A stretch of DNA of 64,000 bases, taken from assembly GCA_031308135.1 (NCBI GenBank), contig JAHLJT010000631.1, positions 151,897,425 to 151,961,424 of the forward strand. The letters run 5' to 3'. Both the position numbers and the translations under genes were made by a program. The notes beneath the pieces are model-generated. The model did no database searches. It worked only from the letters and a program-made list of their open reading frames with translations, and had not been told where the DNA came from. The stretch comes from Acheta domesticus (taxonomy: Eukaryota; Arthropoda; Insecta; Orthoptera; Gryllidae). This document shows positions 10,986 through 21,925 of the stretch, piece by piece (within the stretch, counting starts at the first letter, position 1; each line of letters opens with the position of its first letter).

Positions 10986-12045
10986 AGAGAGAAAGTTATG
11001 TAATGCTGCGCGAAAAAACGGCAAAATGTCGGCAGAAAAACTCAGAGCCCTAGCAACGAAAAAGTGGCTAAAAAGGTAATCAAAATATTTGGAGCCATGT
11101 TTTTGAAAACTTTGAAAACGTCCAAAGGCCGAATATATGTGGTGTTTATGGGGTTTGTGGCACCCCTAAACCCATTTTTAAAACGGTTTTATTGGTGCCC
11201 ATATTGTTCTTGCATCGAAAACTTTTTTTCACTAAGCCATTTCATTCTATTTTTTCGATACAGTTTGTTTATTTTCCGTCCCTTATTACACAAGTAGAGA
11301 AAATTAAAAGAAAATTTGGAGCGATTTTTGAGATTGTTTTTGTAAATTTCACGCTCAAATTACGCAAAAATAACTGGTTTCTCCAGAAAATTGTACATGA
11401 CATTTTTTTAAAGAGAAAATTTTGTACAACAGACTTTGAGCCAAAAATCTCTTATCTACAATTTTGTAATTTTAAAATTATTTTTTGAAATTTTCGAAAA
11501 ACCAAGCAATGCCCGGAAATATAACTAGTGCCATATTTTTAACGTCCCTTGTTACATAAATGAAGAAAATTTAAAGAATTTGGAGCGGTTTTTGAGAAAC
11601 AAAATTTTGGTAAATTTCAAGCTCAATTTATGCAAAAACTACTAGTTTTTTCAAAAAATTGTACATGAGCATATGTACTTCAAGTGCTAATTTTATACAA
11701 CCGACTTTGTTTGAGGCAAAAATCTCTATCTTCAATTTTGCAGTTATGAAATAGTATTTTGTAATGGTAAAAAAATTGGGAGTATGAATGAAAATGATAC
11801 CTGCATCATTCTCTAATCGTCCTTCGCACAATTCAGCAATAAAAAGGTAATCAAAACATTTGGAGCCATATTTTTGAAAACTTTGAAAACGTCCGACGGC
11901 CAAAAAAATGTGGTGTTTATGGAGTTTGTGGCACCCCTAAACCCATTTTAAAACCGGTTTACAGGTGCCCATGTTGTTCTTGCATCGAAAATTAACATTT
12001 TTTCACTAAGCCATGTCATTCTATTTTTTCGATACAGCCATATAT
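10986..12045 (+). mobile_element. Helitron-like diverged copy with an internal 200-bp duplication
   Basis: It starts with the family's GAAAGTTATGTAATGCTGCG and continues with diverged core units (TTTGGAGCCATG, TTTTTGAAAACTTTGAAAAC). A roughly 200-bp segment at 11065-11270 recurs at 11842-12045, including GTGGCACCCCTAAACCCA and TTCTTGCATCGAAAA. No 3' terminus was found. Confidence 0.55.
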
Positions 12046-12054
12046 ATCCAAGGT

Positions 12055-12290
12055 CCAAGGTATAACATACCTGGGACCACGTTACAACACTTGTGTTGTA
12101 CCTCGGTCCTAATTACACTTTTTTTTTAAAATTTACAAGTCAATCAATGATGTCGTAAGAATATGTGCTTAAAACAATAGGTGTAGGTAAAACTTTAAGA
12201 GTATCCAGAAAAATATTTCAGTCAATTTTAGTGCAGAGACCACAAATTAAAAATACAAACGTCAAAATGGGTCCGAGGTACAACACCTTC
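12055..12290. repeat. Cluster of GGTCC...GTACAACA repeats, possible small inverted-repeat element
   Basis: Variants of GGTCCGAGGTACAACACC occur at about 12055 and 12083 (plus), 12103 (minus) and 12272 (plus). The minus copy at 12103-12119 and the plus copy at 12272-12288 could be terminal inverted repeats of a 186-bp miniature element. The neighbouring copies at 12055 and 12083 form an imperfect hairpin with the left one. Confidence 0.4.
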
Positions 12291-13288
12291 GTTTATATAG
12301 AATAACTATAAAGCAAAACTAAACAAACTAACAGAATTGAATTTTATTTTAATATTTTATTACAACATTTACGAGTTATTTACTTTTTCAACCTGTCACA
12401 GAAATGGTTATAAATGAGGTAATGCTGAGTAATATGCTGTGATTCCTAAAGAAGCGTGTTCAAACAGGACTGTCAGAATTGCGTCGGTGACATCATGGAC
12501 TGATTGAGCTACGAACCGTGAAAGACGCTCCTTGAATAAACAGATTAGACGAGGTGCTGAGCCATTTACAAATTATGATAACCAAGTCCCACAAACAGGC
12601 TGGAAACATGTTTGTAGTACCTCTTTTTATAGGGCGCATGTTGCTTTTTTTTTTTTTTAAAGTTACAAAATATTTAGTAACATTTTGCTGCAAAATACTC
12701 ATTCACAACTTCTATAAATGCCAAAGTTGACGTGTTGAATAATATTACCACCCATACATTTGCTGAACATGCTCCACAATAACCTTCCACAGTTACGCTC
12801 CACCAGCGACGTGGTTGAATAATGTAATTTTCACTTGTATGAAACACTGTGATTTGGTTGAGAAACTACAATGTTGAGAATAAAACAGCCACTCTCAAGT
12901 ATTAATGCAAACTTACATAATTTATTAAAAGAGCAACGAATTCTAAAATGCAATATAAGGCATCGTTTAATGCGCAAATGATTTCAAACAGATGTGGAAG
13001 AGTATCAGAAAACTCGGTACTGGCAAAGGTACATCAACAGCCTGAATTATAGACATACCATTAGTCGAATTGAATGAATATTTCTTAAGCGTGACTCATT
13101 TGAATCAATATTTAAAACAAAAGCGTTGTTACAGATTTCTAAAATTAGTCGAATTGATCCCAGACACCTACTGCATTTTAAATGTGGTAAGTGATATGGA
13201 TAATCGTAAAGTTTTGAGGTGATTAAAATCTAGGTGAGGTGCAGAAAGGATTCTGATGGAATTAATGGTGGTCTGTGGAATCTAATTA
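12291..13288. other. Unassigned AT-rich sequence
   Basis: A 69-codon minus-strand frame (12493-12702) was considered but shows no recognisable motif. Nothing else is supported. Confidence 0.4.
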
Positions 13289-14010
13289 TTGGTGATATAT
13301 GTCACCCCATTTTTACTCACATTACCGATTATTAACTTTTTATGTTATTTCCCAAAGACATTTAAATTTGCCAATGTCCTTTTTCTGCCTTGGCCCCAAA
13401 GCCCTACTCCTAATGATTCCCTGTCTACAAATACTCTGTCAACACTACTGAAAATGGAAAAAGTTTGTACATTCGCTAATCTACTTTTATTCGGTCGGGA
13501 AAAAAGTATTGAATTCACACCAGTACTTTTCAGGCCAGTAGAACACAAATCACATTACATGAAGTTATCGAAACTTGAGACTTCCCGGACGAATGAGAAA
13601 ACTCTATTAATACTACAGTAGTTCATTAAATTTTTGAATTTTGTCGTTAATGACTTGTTACTCGCAAAGTACAGGAACTTGAAACTTTCCGTTTTCCCCA
13701 TTGCTGTGTGTAGAAGGGTATCTTAATCAGCGATTTGTTAGTGTCGGAGACTGTTGATAGGACTGTAGCAAAAGGTGTCTCCCAATGATCCATCCTCTCG
13801 CCGTTGTTTTTCTTAATACATGTTATTGACTTGGACAGTTCTCTCTTTTTCTGTGAACATCATATAGTATACACTGATGATTTACAAAAGAATATTAGTG
13901 GATGGACCTCTACACTGAAACAATTAGTGTGTACTATCAATAACGAATTGGAAACGTTGCTTGAGAGCCACAAAGTTGGTTTTGTCTAAAAATGGGCTCA
14001 TTATGAAGCG
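13289..14010 (+). pseudogene. LINE reverse transcriptase pseudogene (Jockey/I/R1-like)
   Basis: LINE reverse transcriptase copies the element RNA at the nicked target. The first part at 13330-13480 (FPKTFKFANVLFLPWPQSP, then TLLKMEKV) matches the region preceding the fingers in this family (FPxxWKxANVxPLPK...LxKVxE). A second part in another frame at 13770-13900 reads KGVSQ, stop, SILSPLFFLIHVIDLD, then YTDDLQ. This is motif B (GVPQGSILGPLLF) with Gly turned into a stop, and the catalytic YxDD motif as YTDD. About 150 codons between them are badly decayed, and homology ends near 14010. An inactive relic; the clade is a guess from the DDLQ sequence. Confidence 0.75.
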
Positions 14011-14460
14011 TTATATATCGATCTCTTTCTACGAAGTAGATGCGTGAAAGTAAATATAATAAAAGAAAATATGTTGTGATGCAACTTACTTTTACCTATT
14101 ACAACGATGAAAACGTAAAATATTTGAGGTGAGATATCGTAAATATTTTATTACCTACCCATCAATTTGACAGCTTAGATCTATCTCACTAATGATCGTT
14201 GAATTGCACATTTTTCGTCAACGAGTTCCTGAAAGACAGGGAACAAATTTGAAAGATGCAAGTTCACTTATGACTTGGTTGACGCGTATTGCAAAGCTCA
14301 AATGTCACGTCACGCGCTGTGATAGATTATCTTACTTGCCATTTCGTGTGCTTTCTTGACAAATAGTCTCATATGTCAAGAAATAAATCACGGTTTTCAG
14401 AACCCACTTATTTGCAATATCGTAAAATATTTTTCTGATTTTTTTAAGTGTGTTCAAAAC
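14011..14460. other. Unassigned AT-rich sequence
   Basis: Nothing recognised between the LINE relic and the next Helitron-like end. Confidence 0.4.
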
Positions 14461-14465
14461 TAGAT

Positions 14466-14512
14466 AAAAATTAGTGGTGCTACAAGAGCACAAACTTTCT
14501 CGCAATATTATG
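14466..14512 (-). mobile_element. Second-type Helitron-like 3' end
   Basis: ATTAGTGGTGCTACAAGAGC with ACAAACTTTCTCG is the minus-strand form of a 3' end that resembles the main family but carries GAGAAAGT instead of GGGAAAGT. Related isolated ends occur at 16020, 21878, 33580 and 40040. Confidence 0.5.
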
Positions 14513-14744
14513 TTATCGTTAAGTAATGTTGTCTTAATTTTGCCTTAGTTATGCTTGATATATCACATTACCCCGTAAATAAAGGAAGTGTGAAAAATAC
14601 ATTTTTTATTCAAAATTTAAATGAAAATATATTTACGGCGTTGGTTAAGTGTATCAGGTATTCAGTGTATTCACGAACATATCCGAAGTGTATATTAGCT
14701 TTTAAATATTATGCGTAAGCACTATGAGAGAAATTAAGATTATG

Positions 14745-15148
14745 AAAAGTCTGCACTCTTTAAAATGACGTAAAGTTCATTTTGGAATATTTTTTGTATT
14801 TCAAAAATTATATAAATGTAATTTTTTGAAAGGTTTCTCAAATCTTTAATACGCACATTATCAGCAATTTGTAAACTTTATTATATTTATAAATGTATGT
14901 TCTTTAAATGACTTTAAATGAAGTTTCTTGAAAAACTTTTCTGTGAAAACGAGTTTCAAATTTCACATTTTTAGTAGCGCTTAAACGCCATTTTCATAAA
15001 ACGGCTAAACTTTTTAAAAGAAAATTGCCATTTAGGATGAGATTTTTGTGTTCTGTAATTCTCTAAAATTAATATTTCCGTTTTACCATTAGGAAACCTA
15101 AAAATTAAGAAAATGTACTTTGTGCGGTGAAAGATGGTAGCTGGTTTT
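14745..15148 (+). mobile_element. Helitron-like core fragment
   Basis: It matches the last core unit and the pre-terminal region of copies H7 and H8 (ATGACGTAAAGTTCATTTTG, TTAGTAGCGCTTAAACGCC, CTAAAATTAATATTTCCG). It stops before the 3' hairpin. Confidence 0.65.
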
Positions 15149-15876
15149 CTCAATATTTATCAAAACTACTTCAAATAAGTTAATGCTTAATTTGTTGAAA
15201 ATACGAGTAGTTTTTCTATAATTTCGTGGCAAATAAAATAGCCCGCTGCAAAATTACTGCGCTTCAGACAGACGGATGCGTCGTAAATTAGAATTTGCGA
15301 TTTTGAATATTATTTATTTGTTCGTTTTTTTTTGTTCGACCTTTTGTTATACATTTACGCATTAATATTTAAAGAAATGATTTCTTTTCAAATATTGGAA
15401 ATAAAAATTGCCAATTTTTTAAGGGAGTGTCGACAATTTAGGGAACGCAACAATTGAGTTCCGTTCCGCTGTCGCGAATTTCTGTGAATTACGTGTCATT
15501 GTTGTGACTTGATAGAGATGTATGGTATCAGATTTCTTTTTCCAATACAACTTTACAAAACTTTTGTATTATATTTTTCAGCAGTTGTAGAATTCACATA
15601 GTTTTGACACCACTGCGATGAAAATAATGAGTTGTTCGGACAGTGTAAGATAAATGTGTGTGTATGGTGTGTTCACTCCCAGTCTAAAACTGAAATTCAT
15701 GTGAAGCTAGTTCTCGCAGTTCTGGATTTGGATCTCATCTTTGGGTCTCATTTGGGCAAGGTCGTGATTGGTCGTGTAATGTGTAACAGCCACAGTTTAA
15801 GATGCCTTCTTAAGATGTATATCTTATACCGCGACCCAAACCGATCGTACGGACAAGCGAGGAACTAGTTATCACA

Positions 15877-15878
<2 letters not shown>
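15149..15878. other. Unassigned sequence
   Basis: Mostly AT-rich. A 78-codon plus-strand frame at 15632-15868 has no recognisable motif. Confidence 0.4.

Positions 15879-15912
<34 letters not shown>
15879..15912. repeat. (TA)n microsatellite
   Basis: An uninterrupted run of about 17 TA dinucleotides. Confidence 0.95.
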
Positions 15913-15913
<1 letters not shown>

Positions 15914-16021
15914 CACCGTGGTTGATCGCTTCTTGGTTGAATTGGACGTTTTCAAATAACAGCTAAGATGTTAGTGGGGCAGAAAGTGCAATATTTCAAT
16001 TCTGCATAGCTGCTTCCAATA

Positions 16022-16055
16022 ATACAGGAAAGTATGTGCTGTTGTAGCACCACTT
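16022..16055 (+). mobile_element. Second-type Helitron-like 3' end
   Basis: GGAAAGTATGTGCTGTTGTA followed by GCACCACTTG. The hairpin GTGCT/AGCAC with loop GTTGT lies just before CTTG, where other copies have CTAG. Confidence 0.5.
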
Positions 16056-16449
16056 GTTTCTTAATGAAATATGTTCAAGAAAAACAGATCTAAAAATAAT
16101 ATCATGTTCGATTTTTAACGAACGTGACTATTTTTTGCGAAATTTTGTGTCGAACATAGGCAATTTTTATTTTCTTTAACCCATTTTTTTATTAAAAACG
16201 GCGCATAGTTTTTTGATTAAATTTAAACCTTAGATATCTTATAGTATGCTTAAGAGAATTTTGCAGGTCACATTTTCTTTGATATGCAAGATTATTTGAA
16301 AATTTGAAAAAATTGTCGGCATCATCCTACAACTACGGTTGTGAAGACACATTTTTCTTAATGTAAAGTGCTTATCAAAAACCACTTATCTCAAAGGAGG
16401 TCATTTTTTTTGAAAATATGAGTATTTATGGGCTTTGGAAATAGTCTCC

Positions 16450-16615
16450 CGCTCTGAAAATCCTTCCTGAGACGCTTGGAGGGGGAGCCGACGTGTAGGC
16501 CGGAATGAGATCTACTCCAGTGGATGAGGAACACCGCCACCTCCGAGATATAACATGCACTACGATTATGGGTTTACAATTTTCATAGTAGTTGACGTCC
16601 TAATTACTCAAGAAC
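16450..16615 (+). mobile_element. SINE fragment, family A (3' half)
   Basis: The CTCCAGTGGATGAGGAACACCG block, ACATGCACTACGATTATGG and the tail TAGTTGACGTCCTAATTACTC correspond to the 3' half of the SINE copies at 40590 and 54549. It is headless and diverged. Confidence 0.6.
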
Positions 16616-17975
16616 TTAAAAGTAATAATCTGAACCCTTTTAGATGAGTAAATAATGGAGTATTTCTTTGAAAAAAAAAATACAAGTAAATTTCTGTAGC
16701 TGTAAAGAATAAAGTAATTAAAATTCTGACATGGTTCTCGGTGATAAGAGTAATATAGAATCCGGAAAATTGAACTCAAAATCTGGAGCCTGTGGGTAAA
16801 ACGCAAAGAGGTGGCAACTGGCAACTTTAATACACGATCGTATACAATGTTCCCTCAAGCTATTCATGATGAAACTTTTACTGTTACCTTAACGGTCGCG
16901 TTCTAAATTTCGCTTTTAAACCCAATCTGTTCTGGCGATCTTCAACTTTCTACGTCAACAATGCATCAGTTGTTATGATGTGATTATTGAAAACGGTGGA
17001 GCAGTGATGTAAGTTAGCAACAGCGGAGGCAGGGTGAAACTTGAGAGACACCAAATGTCAACTGCAGATGTGCAAGTTGCGTCCCCTTGTTTCTGTTTGG
17101 TGCTTCTACATGCGCGCTTTTTAGTTCTACTAGTCTAAAATTCAAAATACACCCCATAGATTCCCTTTACATTTCTATAATATTGTTATTTCTAAAATGT
17201 TGGTTATAAGTAGTGGGATCAATTAGCCAATGAGTGTAAATTTGTGTTTGTATATAATACAGTGATGGATTATCTTGAGTTGTGTGAAAACCATCACAAA
17301 CGTTTAGAAGAAAACATGAGAAAGCAACAAAAGAGGTCCATGGGCGGTAGTATTAAAATATAAGCAAGTGAGAGAAGGTAATGACCGGCTCACGAAGACA
17401 ATGGAAAACGAAGTGGTTAGGTTATTTTCGGACACATGAGAAATTTCCGTAATAAATAATATCTATAAATAATAAACAGAAAACAAGAGAGTATCAATGA
17501 ATATATAACGCGATTCGTGAATAATGTAATAGCGAATGGGAAGGAATGTGAATACGAGACAATTGAAAGGGATGGTTAGCAATGACCCAGAAGATACAGA
17601 ATTAGGACGCCGTAAGACAGGAAGAAGACATTGAAAAGCGGGCATTATGACTTGCGGAACAGAAAGTGCTTAGCCGTGGTGGAGTACGGATGCTGAGATG
17701 ATAGCGCAGTTCATATTGTATAAGAATTCACCGTGATGATAATTTTCTGTGGGAAAAGGAATCGGGAAATGGAAAGCAAGTATGCGATTTGTTAGTTAAT
17801 GGTGCAATGGATTTTTATTAGCGGTATTGTGACTGCTTTATATTATATGCGGGTTCCTCTCTCTCTTATCTATGGCTAGCTATTTATCTTTCTTACTTAT
17901 TTATCAAACTTAAAACAACAACAACACGCGTTGCCAACGTAACTGCACTGGGATTTCCACTCCCACTTCTAACAT
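16616..17975. other. Unassigned sequence
   Basis: No gene was recognised. The region 17260-17400 opens with a short frame beginning MDYLELCENHHKRLEENM that breaks off quickly and matches nothing I know. Confidence 0.4.
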
Positions 17976-19990
17976 ATACTTGCCCCCCCTTCTAAAGTAC
18001 GTTACATCAGTTTATAAAAATGCGGGTTGTGACCGTTTCCATACGGAAAGAACCTCAAAAAATTAGCCTCAGTTGTAGTGTCACCAGGGTCCTAGCTACT
18101 CAAATAAAACATATATGTGACAGAGAAAAACATGACTGGCAAAGATGCCTTCCTTCATTTAATTGTCAAAATATTCTCGTACCCCATTGACTTCCATCAA
18201 ATTACACGTCCACATAACATCAACATAAACAACACAAAATAAATATACACTGAAAACACAAAACAAAAACAAGCAACAAATATGTACTGGAAGTTACTTT
18301 AAACTTTCATCTTTGAAAGAATGACTTTTCTTTCTTACTTTCAATGCACATGCTTTTTTTAATCATTTAAAATGATTGGAATGGCCATTCGTTTACTCTT
18401 AAAATAATCCCAATCTTGGCCTTGAACAATGAAACTATCTTCTTCAAAAATAAATAATTAAGAACGCGTGAGACTTTCCTGTTTGTTGCCTTCTGCGTAG
18501 TCTAATGGCACCAAACCTGCTGTTCCCTGTCGGTATAAATAAGCCTCCACCAATCGGTTGCTCGCTTGCGCCTTCTCACAGCATCAGCGACGTCCCCGTA
18601 CTGTCTAAATTCGTCACCCTTTTTCAAAAATCGCGCTAAATTATTATTAACATATCGCGCACTCCTAAACAAAAAGTTCCAGTCCTGTTCTTCGTGACAA
18701 TTAAAATATACTAATACTGAGAATATTTGCCTTGTGTTACTGTTTGCGTACAATCATACAGCACTTCTCGAGGCACCAAGTTCATCCGCAAAACTGTAAG
18801 ACGAAACTTTTAACAAATTTTCTAAAATATTATGTTCGCGAACGCAACGTCTGCGTGCGATGTCAACACCAAAACAAATCTCTTCTCACTACTTATTCAC
18901 GATACTTTAAAAACAGTACTTTAAAATTTCACAAACATTTCTATCCGCGAACACAGCTTCTGCGTGCTAGGCAACACCGAGACCAAATCTGACACTCGTT
19001 GTTGATCCCGATCTTTTATAATTTCAGTTCAAACAAAACAAACTCATCGCCATTCGTGACTTATTTATGTGTTTGGGAAATAATTACATTTCGCTCATTT
19101 TACAATTTCCAGTTGTTTTACAATGTTCCAAATTCATTAGAAATTTTCAATGTTTTAATTCCATTCTTCAATTTGCCGTTCTACGTCTTATTACGCCGAA
19201 ATATTTTATTTCACAACATCACATTACCATATTTGGTCACGTATCCCTTCTATTGTTTTGCTTTAATTCTATGTTATGAACTCGAAAAACTTAGTTTATA
19301 ATTTTCGCCATTGTCCTAAAATTGCAGTACTACATTCATAAATTCGTCGAAATTCTTCCCTACAGCCTCGTAATTTCCAACATAATATAACTCTTCAATT
19401 TTAGCCATAATCCTTAAAAAACACTGATTTAATCTTCTGATGACGTCACAACTCGTAACACTCGACTGTTCATTAGAAGTTTATCGTCGAATATGCTTTT
19501 TATGAAAATTACTAGAGCAACGTAACCCGTGGTTCGATTTTAATAAAACAAACTTCAAAATTCTTCTTTAATTGTGCGCTATTTAATTTTAATGCCTAAA
19601 TAATTTTTCTTCAAGCGTTTCTGTAAATAAAAATACTCTTTATACGTGACACTGCCGTCGCTTGTTTATTCTTTACTCGATTAATCATACATAGTCCCCG
19701 TTTTGGTATATTCTGTCCCTCTTCACGAGGTCTTTTTTAATAAAAATGTTTTTTTAAATAATCAAGGAATGATCCTGGATCTTTACAGTACGAGGTTCAT
19801 TACAGCTGGCGCCGCTTCTCGCATCCCATCGCCACGACCAACGATCATTCCAATATTCCTCTTGATCTCGTTCCTTCATCGCCTTTTCAATCTCATTGTC
19901 AATGGACTTTTAAGGGACATCGAGTTTTATTAAAAATCGGACTGAAAGAGGAAATCAGAAGAGTACGAGCTAAAAGATGGCCTGAACTGA
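17976..19990 (-). mobile_element. Possible LTR-retrotransposon relic
   Basis: Minus-strand features suggest parts of a Ty3/gypsy-like element: a promoter-like TATAAAAG at about 19015 with CAACGAGTGTCAG about 20 bases on, an 83-codon frame at 18753-18502 (WNFLFRSARYVNNNLARF, gag-like only by position), and a purine tract AGAAGGGGGGG near 17993 followed by TGTTAGAAGTGGGAG, which looks like a tract followed by an LTR start. No protease, reverse transcriptase or integrase motif and no matching pair of LTRs was found. It could equally be ordinary non-coding DNA. Confidence 0.25.
18832..18990. repeat. Diverged direct repeat
   Basis: The segment around CGCGAACGCAACGTCTGCGT (18838) recurs at about 18946 as CGCGAACACAGCTTCTGCGT. 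Both are followed by related CAACACC...ACCAAATCT sequence, giving a spacing of about 108 bp. Confidence 0.55.
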
Positions 19991-20556
19991 TGAATCTGGA
20001 AAACGCTTATTTACCTGTCATCGGCCAAGAATGCTGAGATCGAAGGGAAGTGTTTAACTTTTAAAATAATTGATATAAGAAGACCAAGTTGTGCCATAAT
20101 TAGAGCTAATAATAAATGATCAGAGAGAAAAAAAGTAGCGGTAGGGATGGTGTGAATGTGTTTGTAAATATTGTGTGAATGTTATGATTTCTCCTGTTGT
20201 ATTGTGTTATCTCCTGGTGTATTGTTATATTGTGATGTATTGTTTATTTGTAGCAACCAGAGCGGAGAAGCGGGATTGTAATTGAAAATGGTTGAAACAA
20301 AATTATGTTTCAGAAAGATGAAGAGATTTTCATTTTAAGTAGTTCCCCACGTAAATGTTCATGTTTATGCCGTATGATCAAGTCTGTCGACTCATTTTAT
20401 CGACTCAAATATTTCCATTCTGAAAGTAATGGAAGTAAAAATAAATTAAACAGTGTTCATAAATACTGAGTTAAGCCGGGGCAGGCGAAAAATAAATAGT
20501 ATTTTTAAATAAATTTTTATTAGAGAAAGTGGGGAATTCGAGCGTTTCGGAACACA
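19991..20556. other. Unassigned sequence
   Basis: AT-rich with TGTATTGT-rich stretches near 20190-20250. No gene or element end was recognised before the Tc1 end. Confidence 0.4.
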
Positions 20557-21485
20557 TACACTAAGTGATCAAAAGTATCCGGACACATCCAAAAACATAC
20601 GTTTTTCGTTGTGGGTACATTGTGATGCCACATACTGCCATGTACTCAGTATCAGCAAGCGCAGTAGTTATTATACATCGTGAGAGAGCAGAACGGGGCG
20701 CTCCGCGGAACTCACGGACTTCGAACGTGGTCAGGTGGTTGGGTGTCACATGTGTCAGAATTCTGTACGCGAGATTTCCACACTCCTAAAGATCCCTTGG
20801 GCCACTGTTTCTGATGTGAAATGGAAACGTGAATGGACACGTACAGCGCAAAAGCGTACAGGCTGACTCCGTCTGTTGACTGACAGAGACCGCCGACTGT
20901 TGAAGAGGGTCGTTAAGTGTAAAGGCAGACATCTATGCAGACCGTCACACAGGAATTCCAAACTGCGTCAGGATCCACTTCAAGTACTATGGCAGTTATG
21001 CAGGAGGTGAGAAAACTTGGATTTCATGGTCGAGCGGCTGCTCATAAGCTACACATCACGCAGGTAAATGCCAAACAACACCTCGTTTGGTGTAAAGAGA
21101 GTAAACATTGGACGATTGAACAGTGGAAAAACCGTGGTGTGGAGTGACGAATCACGGTACACAATGTGGCGATCCGATGGCAGGATGTGGTATGGCGAAT
21201 TCCCTGTGAACGTCATTTGCCAGCGTGAGTAGTGCCAACAGTGAAATTCGGAGGCTGTGGTGTTATGGTGTAGTCGTGTTTTTCATGGAGAGGACTTGCA
21301 CCCTTGTTTTTTTGCGTGGCACTATCACAGCACAGGCCTACGTTGATGTTTTAAACACCTTCTTGCTTCCCAATGTTGAAGAGCAATTCGGGGATGGCGA
21401 GAGCATCTTTCAACACGATCGAGCACCTGTGCATACTGCACGGCTTGTGGCGGAGTGGTTACACGACAATAACATCCCTTTTGCA
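20557..21485 (+). mobile_element. Tc1 element, truncated at the 3' end
   Basis: It begins TACACTAAGTGATCAAAAGT followed by ATCCGGACAC, a typical Tc1 inverted end, with the TA target at 20557-20558. The transposase relic follows. Homology stops inside the catalytic domain near 21485 and no right end was found, so the copy is 3'-truncated. Confidence 0.8.
20700..21485 (+). pseudogene. Tc1-type transposase pseudogene
   Basis: Tc1 transposases bind the element ends through paired HTH domains and catalyse cut-and-paste through a DDE triad. The HTH start is clear at 20715-20860 (DFERGQVVG, REISTLLKIPWATVSDV). After an in-frame stop, WSDESRYTMWRSDGRMW at about 21140-21190 contains the first catalytic Asp. 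VRGTITAQAYVDVLNTFLLP is recognisable near 21320 (read as LRGTITAQAYVDVL), and IFQHDRAPVHTARLVAEW near 21410-21460 contains the second Asp. The frame breaks several times. The third acidic residue and the C-terminus are absent because the copy is truncated after HDNNIP. Inactive. Confidence 0.85.
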
Positions 21486-21876
21486 ATTAACTTTTGCTTG
21501 GTTGCTTTGTTTTATGTTTAACTCCAAAATGTCTGGTGATCTGTCTCCTGCGTAAATGTCTGTCCCGAATGTGTCAGTTTCGCTTTGTGATAGCGGCGTA
21601 GTAATTGAACCATTTCTTCGTAATATTTTCAACAAGCTGTACACTTACGGGTCAAAATCACAAAACGAGTTAATTACTTCTTTAGGTCCCCAAAAGAATT
21701 TAATAAACTTTTAAAGTAAAAGTGTTTAAAAATCCCACTCCTTTCTAATCAGAAATTTAAAACTTAATTGTATTATGCAGAGTAAGTCACGTTACTGAAC
21801 GGCAAAATACAAATCTGTATTTGCCTGTTTCTTTGTCCTGTGTAAGAGCAAAACGAGTAAAAAAGATTGGAGATAA
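21486..21876. other. Unassigned sequence
   Basis: Nothing recognised after the Tc1 truncation point. Confidence 0.4.
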
Positions 21877-21877
21877 A

Positions 21878-21925
21878 GTTAGTGGTGTTACAACGCCACA
21901 TACTTTCTCGTACTATTTGTAACTG
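21878..21925 (-). mobile_element. Second-type Helitron-like 3' end
   Basis: GTTAGTGGTGTTACAACGCC followed by ACATACTTTCTCG. It has the same arrangement as the ends at 14466 and 33580. Confidence 0.45.

Noticed and set aside
13345..13548. 67-codon minus-strand frame
   Set aside because: It is antisense to the LINE reverse transcriptase relic, whose motifs are readable on the plus strand.
19316..19408. 30-codon minus-strand frame MAKIEELYYVGNYEAVG with a CRE-like TGACGTCA upstream
   Set aside because: Only a superficial resemblance to the start of epsilon-COP; too short, followed by a stop, and no continuing exon was found.
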